Notes: a model not told the origin generated them from the sequence alone. 64,000 bases of DNA from Klebsormidium nitens (GCA_000708835.1 DF236960.1:152982-216981); one strand, 5' to 3'; positions 35,662 to 48,921 are shown, counted from the stretch's first letter. Numbers and translations are program-made.

Positions 35662-38600
35662 ATGTCTGCGGCTAAAGCCGCAGTCCAGGCATGCCGAGTG
35701 GGAATCAATCCTTTTGGTAACAGGCAGAGTCTCTCAGTGTCCAGTCACACTAGCACGCTCCCTCATCCCAAGCGCCGCCAATTGTCAAGGCAACAGTCTG
35801 CCTTTGCAAGCCTAGGTACCCACCAGTGGCAATGTGCATCTTCAGGGCGCCTTAATCTGGAAGCTGCTGGATTAAGCGAGGGGTTAGCGAAGCGAGATGC
35901 AGGAAGATTCAGCCAGTGGTGGGGAGGCAGGGAATGTCAGGGACGAAATGAGGGTCGGAGGAGGCCTGCATGCGTGGGCGCCTCGGCAGAAGGACAACAA
36001 ACAAATGAGGTAAAAGATCGAAAACTCGTTGACTGGTATATGAGCACGCCTAAAGAGTGCTTCGCGGACTGGTGGTTGCCCTTGCTATGTACGAGATGTG
36101 AAGTTGACAATGTGAAACCAATGTTTGTTCTTTTTCATGCCCAATCGTTGCTTTTTTTGTTCCTTTTGGATTGCCACTTGGATAAGGAGTCCAAGCGCTC
36201 AAGGTTGACACAACCAAATGAGTTGGAAGTGGAGGCTCCATCTCTCCGTTCCATTTTATCAACAATCAATGTGCGATCAATGTGCGGGTATCTGGCGCTC
36301 ATTTCAGAGCCAGCCTTTGCACCTTTACCAAATTGACAGGGCTGCGCATTTGACAAAAGAACAGGTTGGTGGCGCCTGACCAATGGAAGTTCGCTCTGTT
36401 TCATTGTCCTTATTGGCTGTTTGGACGCAGACATGAGCCTGGTGGAGTATAACACGTCAGGATGATGCAAGTGCCTGTACCTTCGTTGTTCAAAGGTCCA
36501 TTGTTTTGTTCCGCGCTGTGCATTCCATCATAGGCTGCATTGGTCATGGTACATTTCGGTTTTTAAAATGGATGTTGCATCCGGTCAATCTTGGAACATA
36601 CAGTTTCTGCTCTGACCTCGTCACCTTGACATGTTGCCCTGAATAAACAGTGCAATTTGTTCTCTGACATTCACCTCAGAACGCCTTTTAAGTCACCATC
36701 TTTTAGTTTGATTTGATATGGTGATAACCACTCTGCGGCGTTGTACCTGTGGCAGCATCCTGGCCAGTAATCAGGTGGCCGTCTGTTCGGGCATTGCTGT
36801 GATTGGGCCGTATTCCATCGCTGAAACCAAACCGGCGTCCTGTGTCTGGCCGCCTGTTTGGAGTACAGCATTGGCTCAAACCTGCTGAAGAGTTCTACTT
36901 GGCTGTCTTTGTCGAGTGCAGCACGTCCCTGGTCTCATACCTGGCGATTCACCATGGTGACCTTGAATATCCTGATTGATCCCTGAAGAAATAATATCTC
37001 AAATTTTACTTCTGCGGCAATTGGGATTAGGAAGGAGGTTTAGCACGCGTCATAGCGAAACTATGTTGGGTTTTGAGTGTTAGCTTGGATCTTATCATCA
37101 CTTTACCTCTTCGCCAGTAGTCTAGATGATTGAACATCTGGCCACTGCTTGTCAAGAGCAGTCTCACAGAATCTCCTTAAAACGGTGCAGTCTTGGTACT
37201 GCACCTTCCGGATGGGCAGTGCTTGGTTAGGGATGCTTACTGGGCAGGTTGGGTAGTGTTCCTACACGTATCTGAGAAAACAGTCGTGGGCATAAAATTG
37301 CTACAAGTCTGGTGCCTTATCATCCACCACACATCGCTTGCCACCCCCTACAAGAGAGTCTCTTGGACTCCATAGTATGCCTTAAATGACGGGCCCGATT
37401 CCTCTCTCCCTTGTTACAGCTCTGTGTGACAATCAACTTGTTCCTGTCAATGGATATGTTGGATTGCTTATGCACCGAATCCCTCTTCCATCCAGCATCT
37501 GCACCGGTGGACCGACGCGAGCTGAGCAACTTCCATCGAAACTGTATCTATGCAGGTCGAACCTGTTGACCCAAGACACACTTTAGTTCAGCTCAATGTA
37601 AAACTGGTCGAATCCATCGACTTCAACTGAAGTAGATTGATTCTTATTCCAGGAACCACAGCCTGCAAAGGATTCCCCTCTGGAGGCAGTGACGGAGGCC
37701 GTCACCAAAAAAGCGCCCGCCGTCATCTCCAACCTAGCAAACCGCCTCATCTTCGGGACGCTTATCGGGGTCGTAGCCGGCTCGGTCGTCATCGCGGGGG
37801 GGTGGTGGTTCACACTCGTCCTGGCTGTGGTAAGAACCCCTTGATTGGAACGATTAGGAAGTGCCTTAGCACTGTACTGCCAATCGAATCCGCACCTCAA
37901 GTCTGCGAGTAATCTTAATCTAAAAGGTTTATGCTTTCGCACCGGCCAGATCAAACTATTTTGGTTTCCCTTCTTGCCCGTTTTGCCTGCTAAAAAGAGC
38001 CTTTTTGGGTCCACAAATCCTTCTTCTTTCATGTCAACGTTTCGACCAGGCAGCAAATAATGTCCTGAAATTCTCGACCTGGGGTAAACTAATTATTTTC
38101 TATGTGGATTCACAGTGGCGGTACGGTATGAGCTTTTGTGCATGTCATGGGCAAGGCTGTCATTGAGACGGGTACTGTGCACTGCGCTTCAGATGTATGC
38201 TACGGCTGTAGATAGCAAGGAATGTCTCGGTTCTTGCACTAGGCAGTGTTTGCCAGCGCCGTTACACCGCTCACTCCTGCCAAATAATCTCGGGATCGCC
38301 CTGAAACTGGTTTCCACACTCGCAATCAGGCCGATCTGGGGCTCATGACGAAATTGATGCTCCGAGATGACCTTCCTGCGGGCACAAGTGACTGGAACTC
38401 AAGAGTGTTTCGACTTGGCGAAGAGTAGAGTCATGGAGAAGGGCGCGTTTGCGATGAAACCCATCCTTGCGGCATCCAGAGAGGATAAGATTCGTGCAAT
38501 ACCTGCAGGTTCAAGTGATTGGGAGTCAAGAGTACTTCAAGGTGGTGAAGAGTAAAGCCATGGTAAAGGACTCTTTTAAGACCAAAACGAATCGAGATCA

Positions 38601-41600
38601 AAACCGTACCATACCTGCAGGTACAAGTGATTGGGAGTCAAGAGTACTTCAACCTGGTAAAGAGTAAAGCCATGGTGAAGGACTCGGTACCCCCTCCCAC
38701 CATCGCCATCTACGCCTGCAACACTATGGCCTTCTTCTTCCCCATCATCACCATGTAAGCCGCCCAGCTTCGAGCCGGTGTGCTCTCCAACTCGGCATTC
38801 GCCTTCTCGGGGAAGTGCACAGTTCATAGTGTCCTTCTTTAACGAGAGAAGTCGATCAGCCGTGAGTGTTTTCTCATTGACGAGCAAGAGTAATCTTTGG
38901 GACCAAAAAGGAGGCCGTACTACGCCGCCACCGCCATGGCCTGGACTCGTATGTCGAGATCGTCATGTTACGAACGCAATTGGGGTCGAAAATTAGTGGC
39001 CCTCATCCTTCTTGCCGTCTCACCGTCAGCAGCTCATTTTCAATCAAACCGCGCCTGGTTACAATGGCACCCAATGCAAACGCCAACATTCATGTCAACC
39101 CAGCACGTCTTTGCCAACCTTTTTCGAGGGTCACCAGTGTTGAGTCAACAAAGAGATCTCCTGACGTCCAGGTACTGTGGCGGCCGCATCGGTGTGGCCC
39201 TGACAACCACCGCGTTCGTGCTGATGATGGTCCTTCTGCTCCAACCCACCAAGCCCCGCTTCTCCCAGTTCACGACCACTGTGTTTGGCCTCTTTTACAC
39301 CAGCTACCTCCCCGTCTTCTGGATCAAGCTCCGGATGCTTAACGCGCCCGCCCTCAATAGCGGTGAGCAGTGACGCGCGCAGTGGTCCTTTGGTTCTGTT
39401 TGGTTTTGTAACGTGCTATCCTCTGGGCTCTCTGACTAAGGTTCATGACTGCATGCGCTGAACGGGACTTTTGGAACAGACATGATCAGTGATCGTGCTC
39501 GGAATCCGCCGCCCATCAATCGTTCACGAGCATCGACAGGTGTCGATTGCGACCGTAGCTTCCAGTTGTTTCTCTGCCTGCAGCGCGACTGAACGACCTG
39601 GACCTTGAACCGTACAAGGATGTGAGCAGTCCTACTAGAACAGACAATCAGGTGGATTAGCAGGTCTCAAGGGACGCATCGAGGTTCTAAGAAACTGGGT
39701 CTCCTAGTAGAGAACCTTCCCCCGTCTTCAATCTATCAGAGACGTTTATCTCCTCACAATCAGATTCCTCGGGCACTCGCCATGCAGGAACTCGCTGGGA
39801 GTTTAGGTTCGAGTGACCATTCGACTGGGCTCCTTCAAGAGCTTGCGGCGGTGACGAGTGCACACTTGATTGTAAAGTGTTCAGGAAGCCTGATGCTGAC
39901 GCCTGTCCTTCGCTGCAGTAATCGTGCGGAATTGGCCGATTCTCCTAGGAGGCCCCGCCCATTGGACGGTGGGGCTGATAGCGACGCTCATCTCCTTTGC
40001 CTGCATAATCGCCGCGGATGTAGGCGCGTACTTCGGGGGGAAGGTGATAGCCATTTGCTTTGGTTTGATGCTTCAGCGCTCCTCAAAAGACGTCACATTT
40101 ATTGTTGGTTTTGGTCTTGGTCTTCCGAGCGCTTCCTGAGTCAAGATGTACGTTCCGGAGATTATGACGGTACCTTGGAAATTGGGTCGGTGAAAAGCTT
40201 GTCAAAACACAAGGTTTGCTCAGGATTATTTGTTAGGCAGGGAAGAACTCTCTTGGGTTTGCTCTCAAACCAGTGCCTTCTCCTTGATATATGTTTTTTG
40301 CGCCACCTAGGAAATACGTCCTGTAGGCGTTCTGTAGGCCGGCTGCAGGGGAATATGAAGCCACTTTTCGTTTCAATCACCATCGGTACTTCGCTGAAAG
40401 ATGCTTTCTTTTTCGACCCTTCTTTGGATGTTTCTGGAACATTGCGGTGATCGATGACAACAAAGAATTGTTGCTTCGCGAGGTCGCACTCACTCTCCCA
40501 AGCTGACGTCACTCTCGCTTCCGCAGACTTTCGGAAAGACGCCGTTGACTGACGTCAGCCCGAAAAAGACGGTAGAGGGGGCCATCATGGGGCTGCTGTC
40601 GTCGATTGTCGTAGCGGTGGCACTGGGGCGGCTCTTTAACTGGCCGGTCTCGATGCTCAGGTAAGCGCACGCCGTTCCTCCCACTGCCTTGTCCAATACC
40701 TTTTCTGTTTCTACCAATGAAAACGCCCTTACTGTTCCTATTTTGGCTTGTGCCTGTTGGATGCCTTCACTTCTTTTTCTTCTGCTTTCTGCTTTCTTTC
40801 GATTCTTGGGTGTGCCGTTATGTTGATATTCCGGTCCCCCCTCTTCTTTGTCATTCTGCTTGAGGGTTTCTCAGGAACGTTCTCGCGAGTGTGCGCCTTT
40901 TCGTGTCACACACCTTCTTCATCTCTCATGCCGCTGGTTCCGAAGTGCTCGTTGCCTTCTGCTGGCCTGATTTCGCCTCCACGAGTTTCAAAGCCGCCCT
41001 GTCCGGTAGTAAGAGCCGCTCGAGGAGCCGTCTATACCACACAATATTTTTGCACAAACCTCATCTGCTAGTGTTCCCATTTTGCTAAGTCCTGTTATTC
41101 TCTGTCATTTTGGTCTGCTTACAGAGCTCCCTCGCTGTCCGTGTGTAGAGCGCCAGTCATAGAGCCGTACATCGTGCTCCCCATGACGTCAGTCAGCGCC
41201 TCAGGATGCTGCCTGTTTGTCCTACTCTTTCCCGTTATCATTGCGGCCGCAACTGTCGTCCTCCCATTCTGGCTCCTGTGGCACGGCGTTCAGCAAATGG
41301 TCGCGAGCGTTGTATTTGCAGTAACCAGCATCACGCCGTGAGTTGCATTGGTGGGGCCTCCCAATTTCCATTCTAAGGCCCGCGGTGTCCATTTTTTGGG
41401 GTTTGAGTGTCGGGGTTTTGAGTGTCTCGCGTCGGGATTGTGCGGGCTCAAGAGGATCTTGACGGACTCTCGTAAGTCGTAGGCAGAGCCGCATGCCTCC
41501 GTTGCGTTCTGCGTCAATTGAAAACTGCTAGGCTTGCCAGCTTCGCATCTTCGGTTTTCATACGGCTTTGCAGATTACCGCTCCAGCTGAATCGTGTACT

Positions 41601-43259
41601 AGGTCTGTACTTTTCATACTGCGTGATTGATCAACGCGTTGTCATTGGTCCTGAGGACCGCAGATGAGCGCTCACTCAATCCGGGCGAAGCGGAATCTTA
41701 CCCTTCACAGGAATCTGGTCATCCAGAGAGAATTTGACGGTCCGAGACTTTAGTAGAGTTCCTGCAATCGTTGTCTTTCTTCTTGTCAGTCGCGCTCACA
41801 AAAACCGTGGTGGAGAATCTTGGCAGATGAAAAAGTCCTTGGCGTGTGAGTACGTGAGAAGAAGAATACTGATGGCTAAGCAAAGAGACTTTCCAAAAGC
41901 ATCCTGGGCTCTCACAGAATCTTGGCTTATGGACTACTGAGCTTTTCTTTTGTTTCTTGCTTGCCGACAATTAGGTGCTTTGCAAGCTCTGAGGAACGAG
42001 GCCTTGCAACGCCCTTCTTCTTGATTGGACCCCCTCGCCCTCGGCGTGACTTGGTCTTGGTTTTACTGGCTTAGTCGAGTAGATTGGTCTTCAGTTTCGC
42101 TGTTGGGGTCGAAGTCTTCGCCCCCTCTTTTCTTTTCGTGCCAAGATTGTATGGAACCTGAGATTCAGGAAGGGACCGCCCTGGTTTCGAAAAGCGCAGA
42201 CCAACTATGTGATGTTTTCTTTCGCCAATCAGTGCCTTGCTTTCCAACGTGAACATTCTCGCCTGCAACTACAAAAGCAAAGCGTTGCCATAATTGGAAA
42301 ATGGACCGGGAAAAGCAGCGACCACGACGGTTGGTTGCCTGCTTTTCCGTCGCCCTTGGGCGACCATTTCCGGAGTTACTTTCTGACTCGCTTCTCCAAA
42401 CAAAGGGAACGGCGCTCATGGAATTGTCCTTCCTTGCCCAGTTCGGCCACTCTCGCAACGCTCATCTTCATCGCCAGCCTGTTCGGCGACCTGACCGAGT
42501 CCATGATAAAACGGGACGCGGAAGTCAAGGACTCGGGCGACCTCATCCCAGGCCATGGTGAGAACCGCGTCGATGCATCACAAAGATATCAGGGTTCTGA
42601 GGTTTGCAGCTTAGATACTTCGGATATTTTTGGTGCTCGCAGCGCGTCGCCAGCGTGTTTGATGAATTGACGGATCCCGTTACTTTGACGATTAACCTGG
42701 GCTTGGAATAGATCATCTTGGTAACCTTGTGGCGGCTGTAAAATCAATCGAGGAGATTGCGCGCTGAACGAAACGGTCACGCTGACTAGCGCTTGGTTGT
42801 ATGCTGTTTTCAATTGTCTCGTGGGCTTTTGTTTGCATGTCATTTGGTCGCTCAAAAACTGTTTCTTTGCACTCCGTTTTCAATTTATCCGTTACAAATT
42901 CACTAGTATGTGCTCAGAGTCGTAGTTGCAATCTCAGCAGAGAGTCTTAGTCGGAGTAACAGAACAGCAAGGCGAACAATGTGAAGTCACATGTGCCCAG
43001 AATCAAACCTTGAGACAATTTGCGGATGATAGTCGTAATCTACGATGCTGAAATACCAACGTGCTGTTTCTGATACGGAGATTGTCAGAGATACTTTCCG
43101 TTTGCTTTGAGGCTGTTCCGAATCCAGCATCTTGCCTTAAGCTGTCTACCCATCTTTCGCCTTGCAGGGGGCATTCTCGATCGGGTTGATAGTTACGTCT
43201 TTACAGGGGCGCTAGTGTACTCGTTCGTTAAACTTGGACTTCCATTATTTGGACTATGA
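35662..43259 (+). CDS. CDS4/5: Plastidial phosphatidate cytidylyltransferase (CDP-DAG synthase)
   Basis: It makes CDP-diacylglycerol from CTP and phosphatidate, the step leading to phosphatidylglycerol in plastids. Exons are 35662-36009, 37653-37829, 38621-38754, 39172-39362, 39919-40043, 40527-40660, 42442-42557 and 43168-43259 (stop TGA), giving 438 residues with all phases matching. The first exon encodes a transit-peptide-like leader (MSAAKAAVQACRVG, then Ser/Arg-rich) of about 116 residues. Landmarks shared with Arabidopsis CDS4/CDS5 are PVFWIKLR, GGPAHWTVGLIATLISF, TFGKTPLTDVSPKKTVEG and SLFGDLTESMIKRD. The family signature is complete: S-M-I-K-R, V-K-D-S-G-D-L-I-P-G-H-G-G and L-D-R-V-D. 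Intron 7 splits it inside HGG. Intron 2 carries decayed copies of exon 3. The length is slightly above the roughly 400-420 residues of the Arabidopsis proteins, because of the leader. Confidence 0.95.
38381..38600 (+). pseudogene. Two vestigial copies of CDP-DAG synthase exon 3 start
   Basis: The exon opening that encodes VQVIGSQEYFNLVKSKAMVK (working copy at 38621) is preceded by two partial copies. The one at 38509 reads VQVIGSQEYFKVVKSKAMVK and has a good CTGCAG acceptor. The one at about 38381 reads AQVTGTQECFDLAKSRVMEK and is more decayed. Spacing is about 127 and 112 bp. Neither has a donor that keeps the frame, so the model uses the third copy. Confidence 0.85.
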
Positions 43260-45464
43260 TCATAGTAACTACTTTCTTTGACTTTCTGTAGTGCGGAACA
43301 CGAGAGGCTTTGCCTCAATACATGAGACGATTGAAGAGCTACGTCTCTCGAGATGCTGGTACTTAGGCTCAGGCTCTTGGCTTGGAAACCTAGTCCGATC
43401 AATTGATTTGAAGAGCGCCGCATGCTACATGCAAGCATGCCCTGCTTCGACCTCCATTGTTAGCTAGTATCATACCATGTCGTTTGAACAATGGAAACGA
43501 AAGCCTGGCATTGAAGAACGACAAATGTTATCACAGTATGCTACTATAGTATGGGTCAGGCGCATCGTCCGCTACTAGTCTCTCTTTGTAGAACTTAATG
43601 ACGTACCGTTGGCCCGGCCGTGGGATACTGCATCATTACAACCCTTCAACTTACTCATGACTAAGGCCGCCACGCGCAGGCTGCATGGCCGCCGTGGCAC
43701 CATGAGTCATTTGAAAGCGCATGCATGCATATTTTAGGCGCCGCAGATTCAATTCCACATGTATTTTATAAACGTAGACGACAATAACTTAGACCAGCAT
43801 CAGCTAGACTCACATATATATCTACATATATGCACGTGTAATTCCGCCCTGCAACTTACTCATCTTTCACTCTAGCAACTCATGAAATTTGACAGACTTG
43901 GTACCCGTACGTACCCCACGCGACTAATCATGGTGCCATAGTAAAACCAACGCTGCGCTGCAATTATTCGGGCCATGGTCAATCAAACTGATCAGTGATG
44001 GCGTGACGCCGGCATCGGCGGCCCTTGCTTGCGCAAATTTCAGTGCAACCAATACTTGTCGCTGAGTCTGACCAGAACTAGCCAGGCTAGAGCTGGTCAG
44101 CCAAGTCGGAAGTCACCATTGAATCAACCAATCTACCAAGATCGATTACTTTGGCCGGCAGCGGTGGTGCTCAGTGTGTTCTGCAAGGTTCTGATTCGGA
44201 TGATACGATCGTGCGACGGTCTGGTCCCGGCAGCGGCGCGACCGCGCGCCGCCGCAGGGGCACATATGTTCGGACATGGCATGTTACTGTAAAGCAGCTA
44301 CTGTAGTTGCACCGGCTTCAGATCGTGAACATAGGAGCTCCGACTACGGTCCCAGCCTGGCAGGATGTCGCATGATGGGGTTATTGAGTCTTCTTCGGTC
44401 CTGCCAAGCATCAATCTGATGTGTTTATACGCGATGGAATCCATGGTGAACGATCGCTTATGATGCTCTCCGGAACAAGGACCACGTATCTGGCTGCATC
44501 AGTGCAAATGGCGCAGCATCGAGTGATATGCAACGCGGTCGAGGCTGCTCCTACCAATCCTTCGGCCGGGAAGGCAAAAGCGCTGGCAGAACCAAATCTC
44601 TACACATGACATACGTCGTCAATTCTGCTCATTTAGTCCCCCTTCCTGTCAGGCCTGCGCGATGACAGTCGCCACAGTTGCCGAAGCGCCTGATAGCTTA
44701 GGCTAAACGGCGGTAGTGCCAAAGCCTTGCCCTTGACGGCGCCTCCGGTGCCCTTAACCCGCGTTAACCCGCGCACACGGTGCGCTCACGTCACGAGACC
44801 GTCCTGGCCGGGTTCGCACCGATCTGCGCGCGCGCGTCGGAGGACCGTCCTGGCCGATGTGCGCAGATGTGTGCGCGCGTGTCAATGGACCTTCCTGGCC
44901 GGTTCGCACCGTCCTGCGCGCGCGCCCCCCTCCCTCCCATTTTCGCCGGGCCGCTGGCGTGCGCCGCGACCGTGCGGCGCATCGATCACGGACGTGTCCC
45001 CAAAGTGAGGGAGCAAGGTCCCGCCGACGGCTTCTAGGAGAAGGCGTCACCACGTCACGCATCCGCGAATATTAGAGATGTACGAAACTGCGCAAAAGGG
45101 AAACGGAGGTTACATTGCTCATTTTTCCTGGGAAGGTCTACAGCTGGCATGGCTTCGACGTGCCATCGCGAAAACTTGGAGATCCAAAGTGGGATGTGAG
45201 AGACCGGTCGATCGATAACGGCAAGACAGGTAGTTCAATGATGAAAGAAAGCGAGCGCTTTGAAGTCTCCGGCACCGTTTCAAAAAAGTAGCCGGGCCGG
45301 AGGAAAGAACATAACACCGGCGAGATTTGTGCTATACACGTGAAAAGCCAGCCGTTGTCAGCTGGCCGCTCCGAAGATAAGCCAAAGGACACCCAATACG
45401 CTATTCTCCAAACCTTTGACAGGCGTGCTTTTTTCCAAAAGGAGCTTTGAGATTGGAACGAGTC
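43260..45464. other. Intergenic region downstream of CDP-DAG synthase
   Basis: No gene is supported here. The stretch is AT-rich with TATATA runs near 43,810 and GC-rich patches at 43,610-43,690 and 44,235-44,265. It also holds the 46-bp minisatellite listed separately. Confidence 0.6.
44787..44935. repeat. GC-rich tandem repeat, about 46 bp by 3
   Basis: Three diverged units share the core GACCGTCCTGGCCG, then a TTCGCACCG-like piece, then a GCGCGCGC run. Frames open on both strands are by-products of this composition. Confidence 0.75.
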
Positions 45465-45878
45465 TCAGTTCAACCACGAACGGCAGAGTCTGAAAACATC
45501 ACAGAAGTTGTTCTAGTGACGGCCGCGCGCCTGTCATTGCAAAACTGCTTGAGTAGGTTCTAACACTATATTGCTCGATTCCCGGAAGCAGAGTTTTGAG
45601 TCGCACGTGTTGTGCTCACCTGATCCTTACGAGTTGACTGTCTCTGTACGGGCTCGCGGACTTCAAAGTTCGTCTGAAAATGGCGCGCACTTCATCCCTG
45701 TTGCTCGGGTTCCAAGCCGAACGGTATATACGTACATACTGTGACCACTCGGCGATGGTGATGTTGGAATGGCAGGTCTGCAAACGCCGAGACGCCAGGT
45801 TGGCTACAGTCTCCTTCTTGTTGCGCCTCGAACGATCCATCGCAGAGGACGTTCCGTTGCTGGGTTGAACGGTGAAAA
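45465..45878 (-). CDS. Possible small basic protein, two exons, unidentified
   Basis: Exon 45878-45620 has a good TTTCCAG acceptor and an AG|GTGAGC donor. It joins in phase to a short last exon, 45489-45465, after TTTTCAG. From the internal ATG at 45840 the product is 81 residues, basic, with pieces such as RSRRNKKETVANLASRR, EWSQYVRIYRSAW and RDEVRAIFRRTLKSA. The frame is open to the start of the first exon, so more 5' coding sequence is possible. IYR followed by DEVRAIFR recalls the LYR-motif family, but the spacing is too short to claim it. Confidence 0.35.
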
Positions 45879-48531
45879 CTGGAAAGGAAAAGAAGGGCAG
45901 AAGTCTTTGAAGGACAACCGGTAAAAACAAGCTTTTTGAAGATTAGTGACATTACCGCTCTCAAAACAATCTCATGACCTGTTACATCGAGGGATCTTAA
46001 GGCAGTTGGGGACGTCTTTGTTCAATCTGAGTCGCGATGAGCCGGTAGATTGGGACGTTCTCGAGCTCCAGTGCCACTGAACCAAGACAACATGTGATGA
46101 GCGGCAAACAATTAAAGAGCGGCAGAACCGAAGAATCAGCTTGTACAGTTGGCTAATACTTTAATCCGCGCTATAGAAGAAGCTGGTTTGAATTCCTGAC
46201 ATCTTCTTGTTCGTCACGACTTCCAAGGACGCGCTCAAATCGGAGTTCCTCAGGCCAAGGATGAGACTCATGACGTGTGGGCTTTGATATCTGGGTTTGC
46301 TGATATGGAAATTCTCTTGTACCACAGATTGAGCTTATAAGATTCAGAGGAAGGGGCGTATGTGTTGAGCGCCTTTTGCATCCTGATGACTCCTAATACG
46401 GAGCAATGAGCACGTCTTCACAGAACGGTCGGGTAATCTATCGACGAAGGGCAGACTGTTTGCTTAGGCAGCTGAATTGAACCGGTCACTTGTCCAGTGG
46501 AAGGGTACTCATAACCCAGCCTCTGGAAAACCCAATTCCTGCGCGTCATTTCGAGCCAAGCTAGAGCCTTGCGTGGAGTCCAAACCCACTTCTAGTTTTC
46601 GATCATACTGTTGAATTGTACACTGGTCAGACATGCTCGTTTCTCCGTGTCCTTTGTCAAGCGCTCTGTCCTCTTACCTCCGAGTTTTGACCTCTGGTTT
46701 CACCACGGCAGACTAAACAAGAAACAAAAATGGAGCGCTTCAAGATGTTCAGAGAGTGCAATCATGGAAAGAGCTGACCAATCCAGTTGGACACAAGTCC
46801 GAAGAAGAACGTGCCGTGCAGACAGGGTGGTTCTAAATAGGTCGAGGACTGCTTCTACGCCATCAATGGCTTCCCTCTACTTCTTTGTGAGTACGGGACC
46901 GATTCCAAACCTATCTGGTACTTTAGAAGTGGTCTTGGATGACAATCTTTTCTACAGATCACAAAGTCGTCCATTGGTTTCTGGTGGGGCGGGGCTTCGT
47001 ACTAGAAACGAGCAGTGGAAGATCAAAGCCGCTAGAGGGGTCACAGCAGCTCCAATCCCTCGCAATTGCCTTTATTTGTTGCTTGGCTTATAAAGCAAAA
47101 AGCACAAAAGACAGGGCAACGTTTTCAAGAGCATTCCGTTGGGTTGAGGTTCTTCTCCATAAAAGATCCAACCCTCGAGAAGCTTCTTTACTTCTCCTAC
47201 TTGATCTTCGTTTCACTCCTACTTCCTCATCCCTCTACCTCTACCCCTACTGAAAACATGCAAATTACTGGAAAACATTCAGCACCGGACGTTTCTTTCT
47301 GCTCTGTGGCCGGGCTTGGCATTTGGGTTGAGGATCTAGAGAAGCAAGAATAGAATCTGCTAAACTTTTCAAAGCCAATCGTTCTTACCGTCTACTTCTT
47401 TGTTGTGCACGACGTCCGGAACAATCTATCCTTGTCGAGCCCCCTGGATCAAGTGGGCGACTCTGCAAGCACAAGCCGCCGTCAATTGCAAGATCCAGCT
47501 CAACCTGAAGCTCATTGCGCCAGGATCAGTGGGGAATTCCTTGCTTAACTACAAAGACACTGCTTCCCAAGTGTGGGCTGATACCCATGATCCATCCGAT
47601 CAGCCCGGCTTCTCTCTATAAGTCCTCTCCAGCTCTTTGCTTTCTGCCCAACTATTTTCTCCCTTAAGTTTTCCTCCAAGGAACTCAACAGAAATCGAGC
47701 CATGGGCGAACTGTCCATTCTCTGCCAAAAGGAAGACGACTCCGCTGGTTTCCAAAGCCCGGACCGGACGCTCACAGCGGCGCCTCTAATCCGATTATCC
47801 TGATTGCATGCTTTTCTTGCCCACAGAAGCCTTCAATGGTAATCATCTTCCTGCGACGCCTCTGATTCGTCCAATCTGTCCAACGAATATGCTGATTGCA
47901 CCTTTCTGTATCTTGGTCCCCCAACCGTCGTCAGAGCAGTTATGAACGTACATAAGCTATCCGAAAAAGGGGCAGAACACTGGCAACCTCCGGACAGGCT
48001 TCTTACCCGCCATTTCAATTGAGTCCTGAATAGTTTTCGGAGAACTGATCAATCCTCTCAAGATGCTCTCACCGGCGCAGCTCACACTCTAGTTTCCGAC
48101 TTGTGCCGCGGAGCATTTATGGCTGCTGTCAGATGCAATCCTCAGTTTCCGGTGAAAGCCCGCCGAAGCAAAGACCTTTTTGATGATGGTCATCGGAACC
48201 GAATCATTCATCATCTTGAGGTGGCAAACAAGACTCCAATGCTAAGAGGATCATCATCGTCAGTAGGGACGGGGAGCTGGGAGGGAGAATTGAGCCTTGA
48301 GCTCTAATCGTCTTCAATTTGCAAAACAGGTTCATTAGTTCTCGATCAACAATGCACAATCATACGGAATTGAATGTTGAATCATCAGACGTCTATAACC
48401 TGACGAGTATACCGGTAGCAGGAGCTAAACAATCTCAGCTTCTAAAAGAAGGCACTAGAAAGATATGGAGGAGAATCTGACCAGGTTAGGAGGAGCAGTT
48501 CAGCTCCGCAGTAAGAGATTGACATGCAGAT
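45879..48531. other. Intergenic region, no supported gene
   Basis: Several frames of 60-160 codons occur (for example plus strand 46,611-47,093 and minus strand 47,775-47,545). None shows a domain, convincing splice partners or repeat structure. An unspliced fragment of a minus-strand gene at 47,740-47,570 cannot be excluded. Confidence 0.4.
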
Positions 48532-48541
48532 TGATCTGAAC

Positions 48542-48921
48542 CAATGTTCGTGGCGAAACTAATTCTTTTCGCCAATTTGATTTTCGCCAGATTTTCGCCA
48601 TTTAGTGTCTGGGAAGGGAATTTCGCCGGCCTGGCGAAAATGGTCAGGCCGTCAGCCAGTTCTTACATGCTCGGGTGCTCCCACCCGCTTTGACGAATCT
48701 TAACCCTGCTCAGAACCCCGTACTTTACCTTTGCCTTGCACATTTTCAAATGACTCTCCAGAGACAACGGAAAAACTTGGTCGGTACAAGAAGTTTTGGT
48801 GCCGGGACACTCTACCGGCCACAATTGCCGCTGGGATTTTCGCCATTAGTGTCATTTTCGCCAATTAGTGTCTGGGAGCTCCTATTTAGTGTATTTCAAG
48901 ATTTATTTTCGCCACGATCAC
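48542..48921. mobile_element. MULE-like MITE, about 380 bp
   Basis: The inverted ends share CGTGGCGAAA (left, from 48549) and TTTCGCCACG (right, to 48916), with weaker pairing further inward. A 10-bp direct repeat, TGATCTGAAC, flanks the element at 48532-48541 and 48922-48931. A target duplication of 9-11 bp is typical of Mutator-like elements. Subterminal TTTTCGCCA words recur many times, interleaved with TTAGTGTCTGGGA. There is no transposase frame, so it is non-autonomous. Confidence 0.7.

Noticed and set aside
35638-36336. Single 232-codon frame at the 5' end of the CDP-DAG synthase gene
   Set aside because: Only its first part, from the ATG at 35662, is the exon. The rest reads through the GAG|GTAAAA donor into intron 1.
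45620-45878. LYR-motif protein
   Set aside because: IYR and DEVRAIFR are present, but the spacing between them is too short for the family and no further family feature was found.
46611-47093. Plus-strand frame of 160 codons
   Set aside because: No domain, repeat or splice partner was seen, and the composition is like the flanking non-coding DNA.
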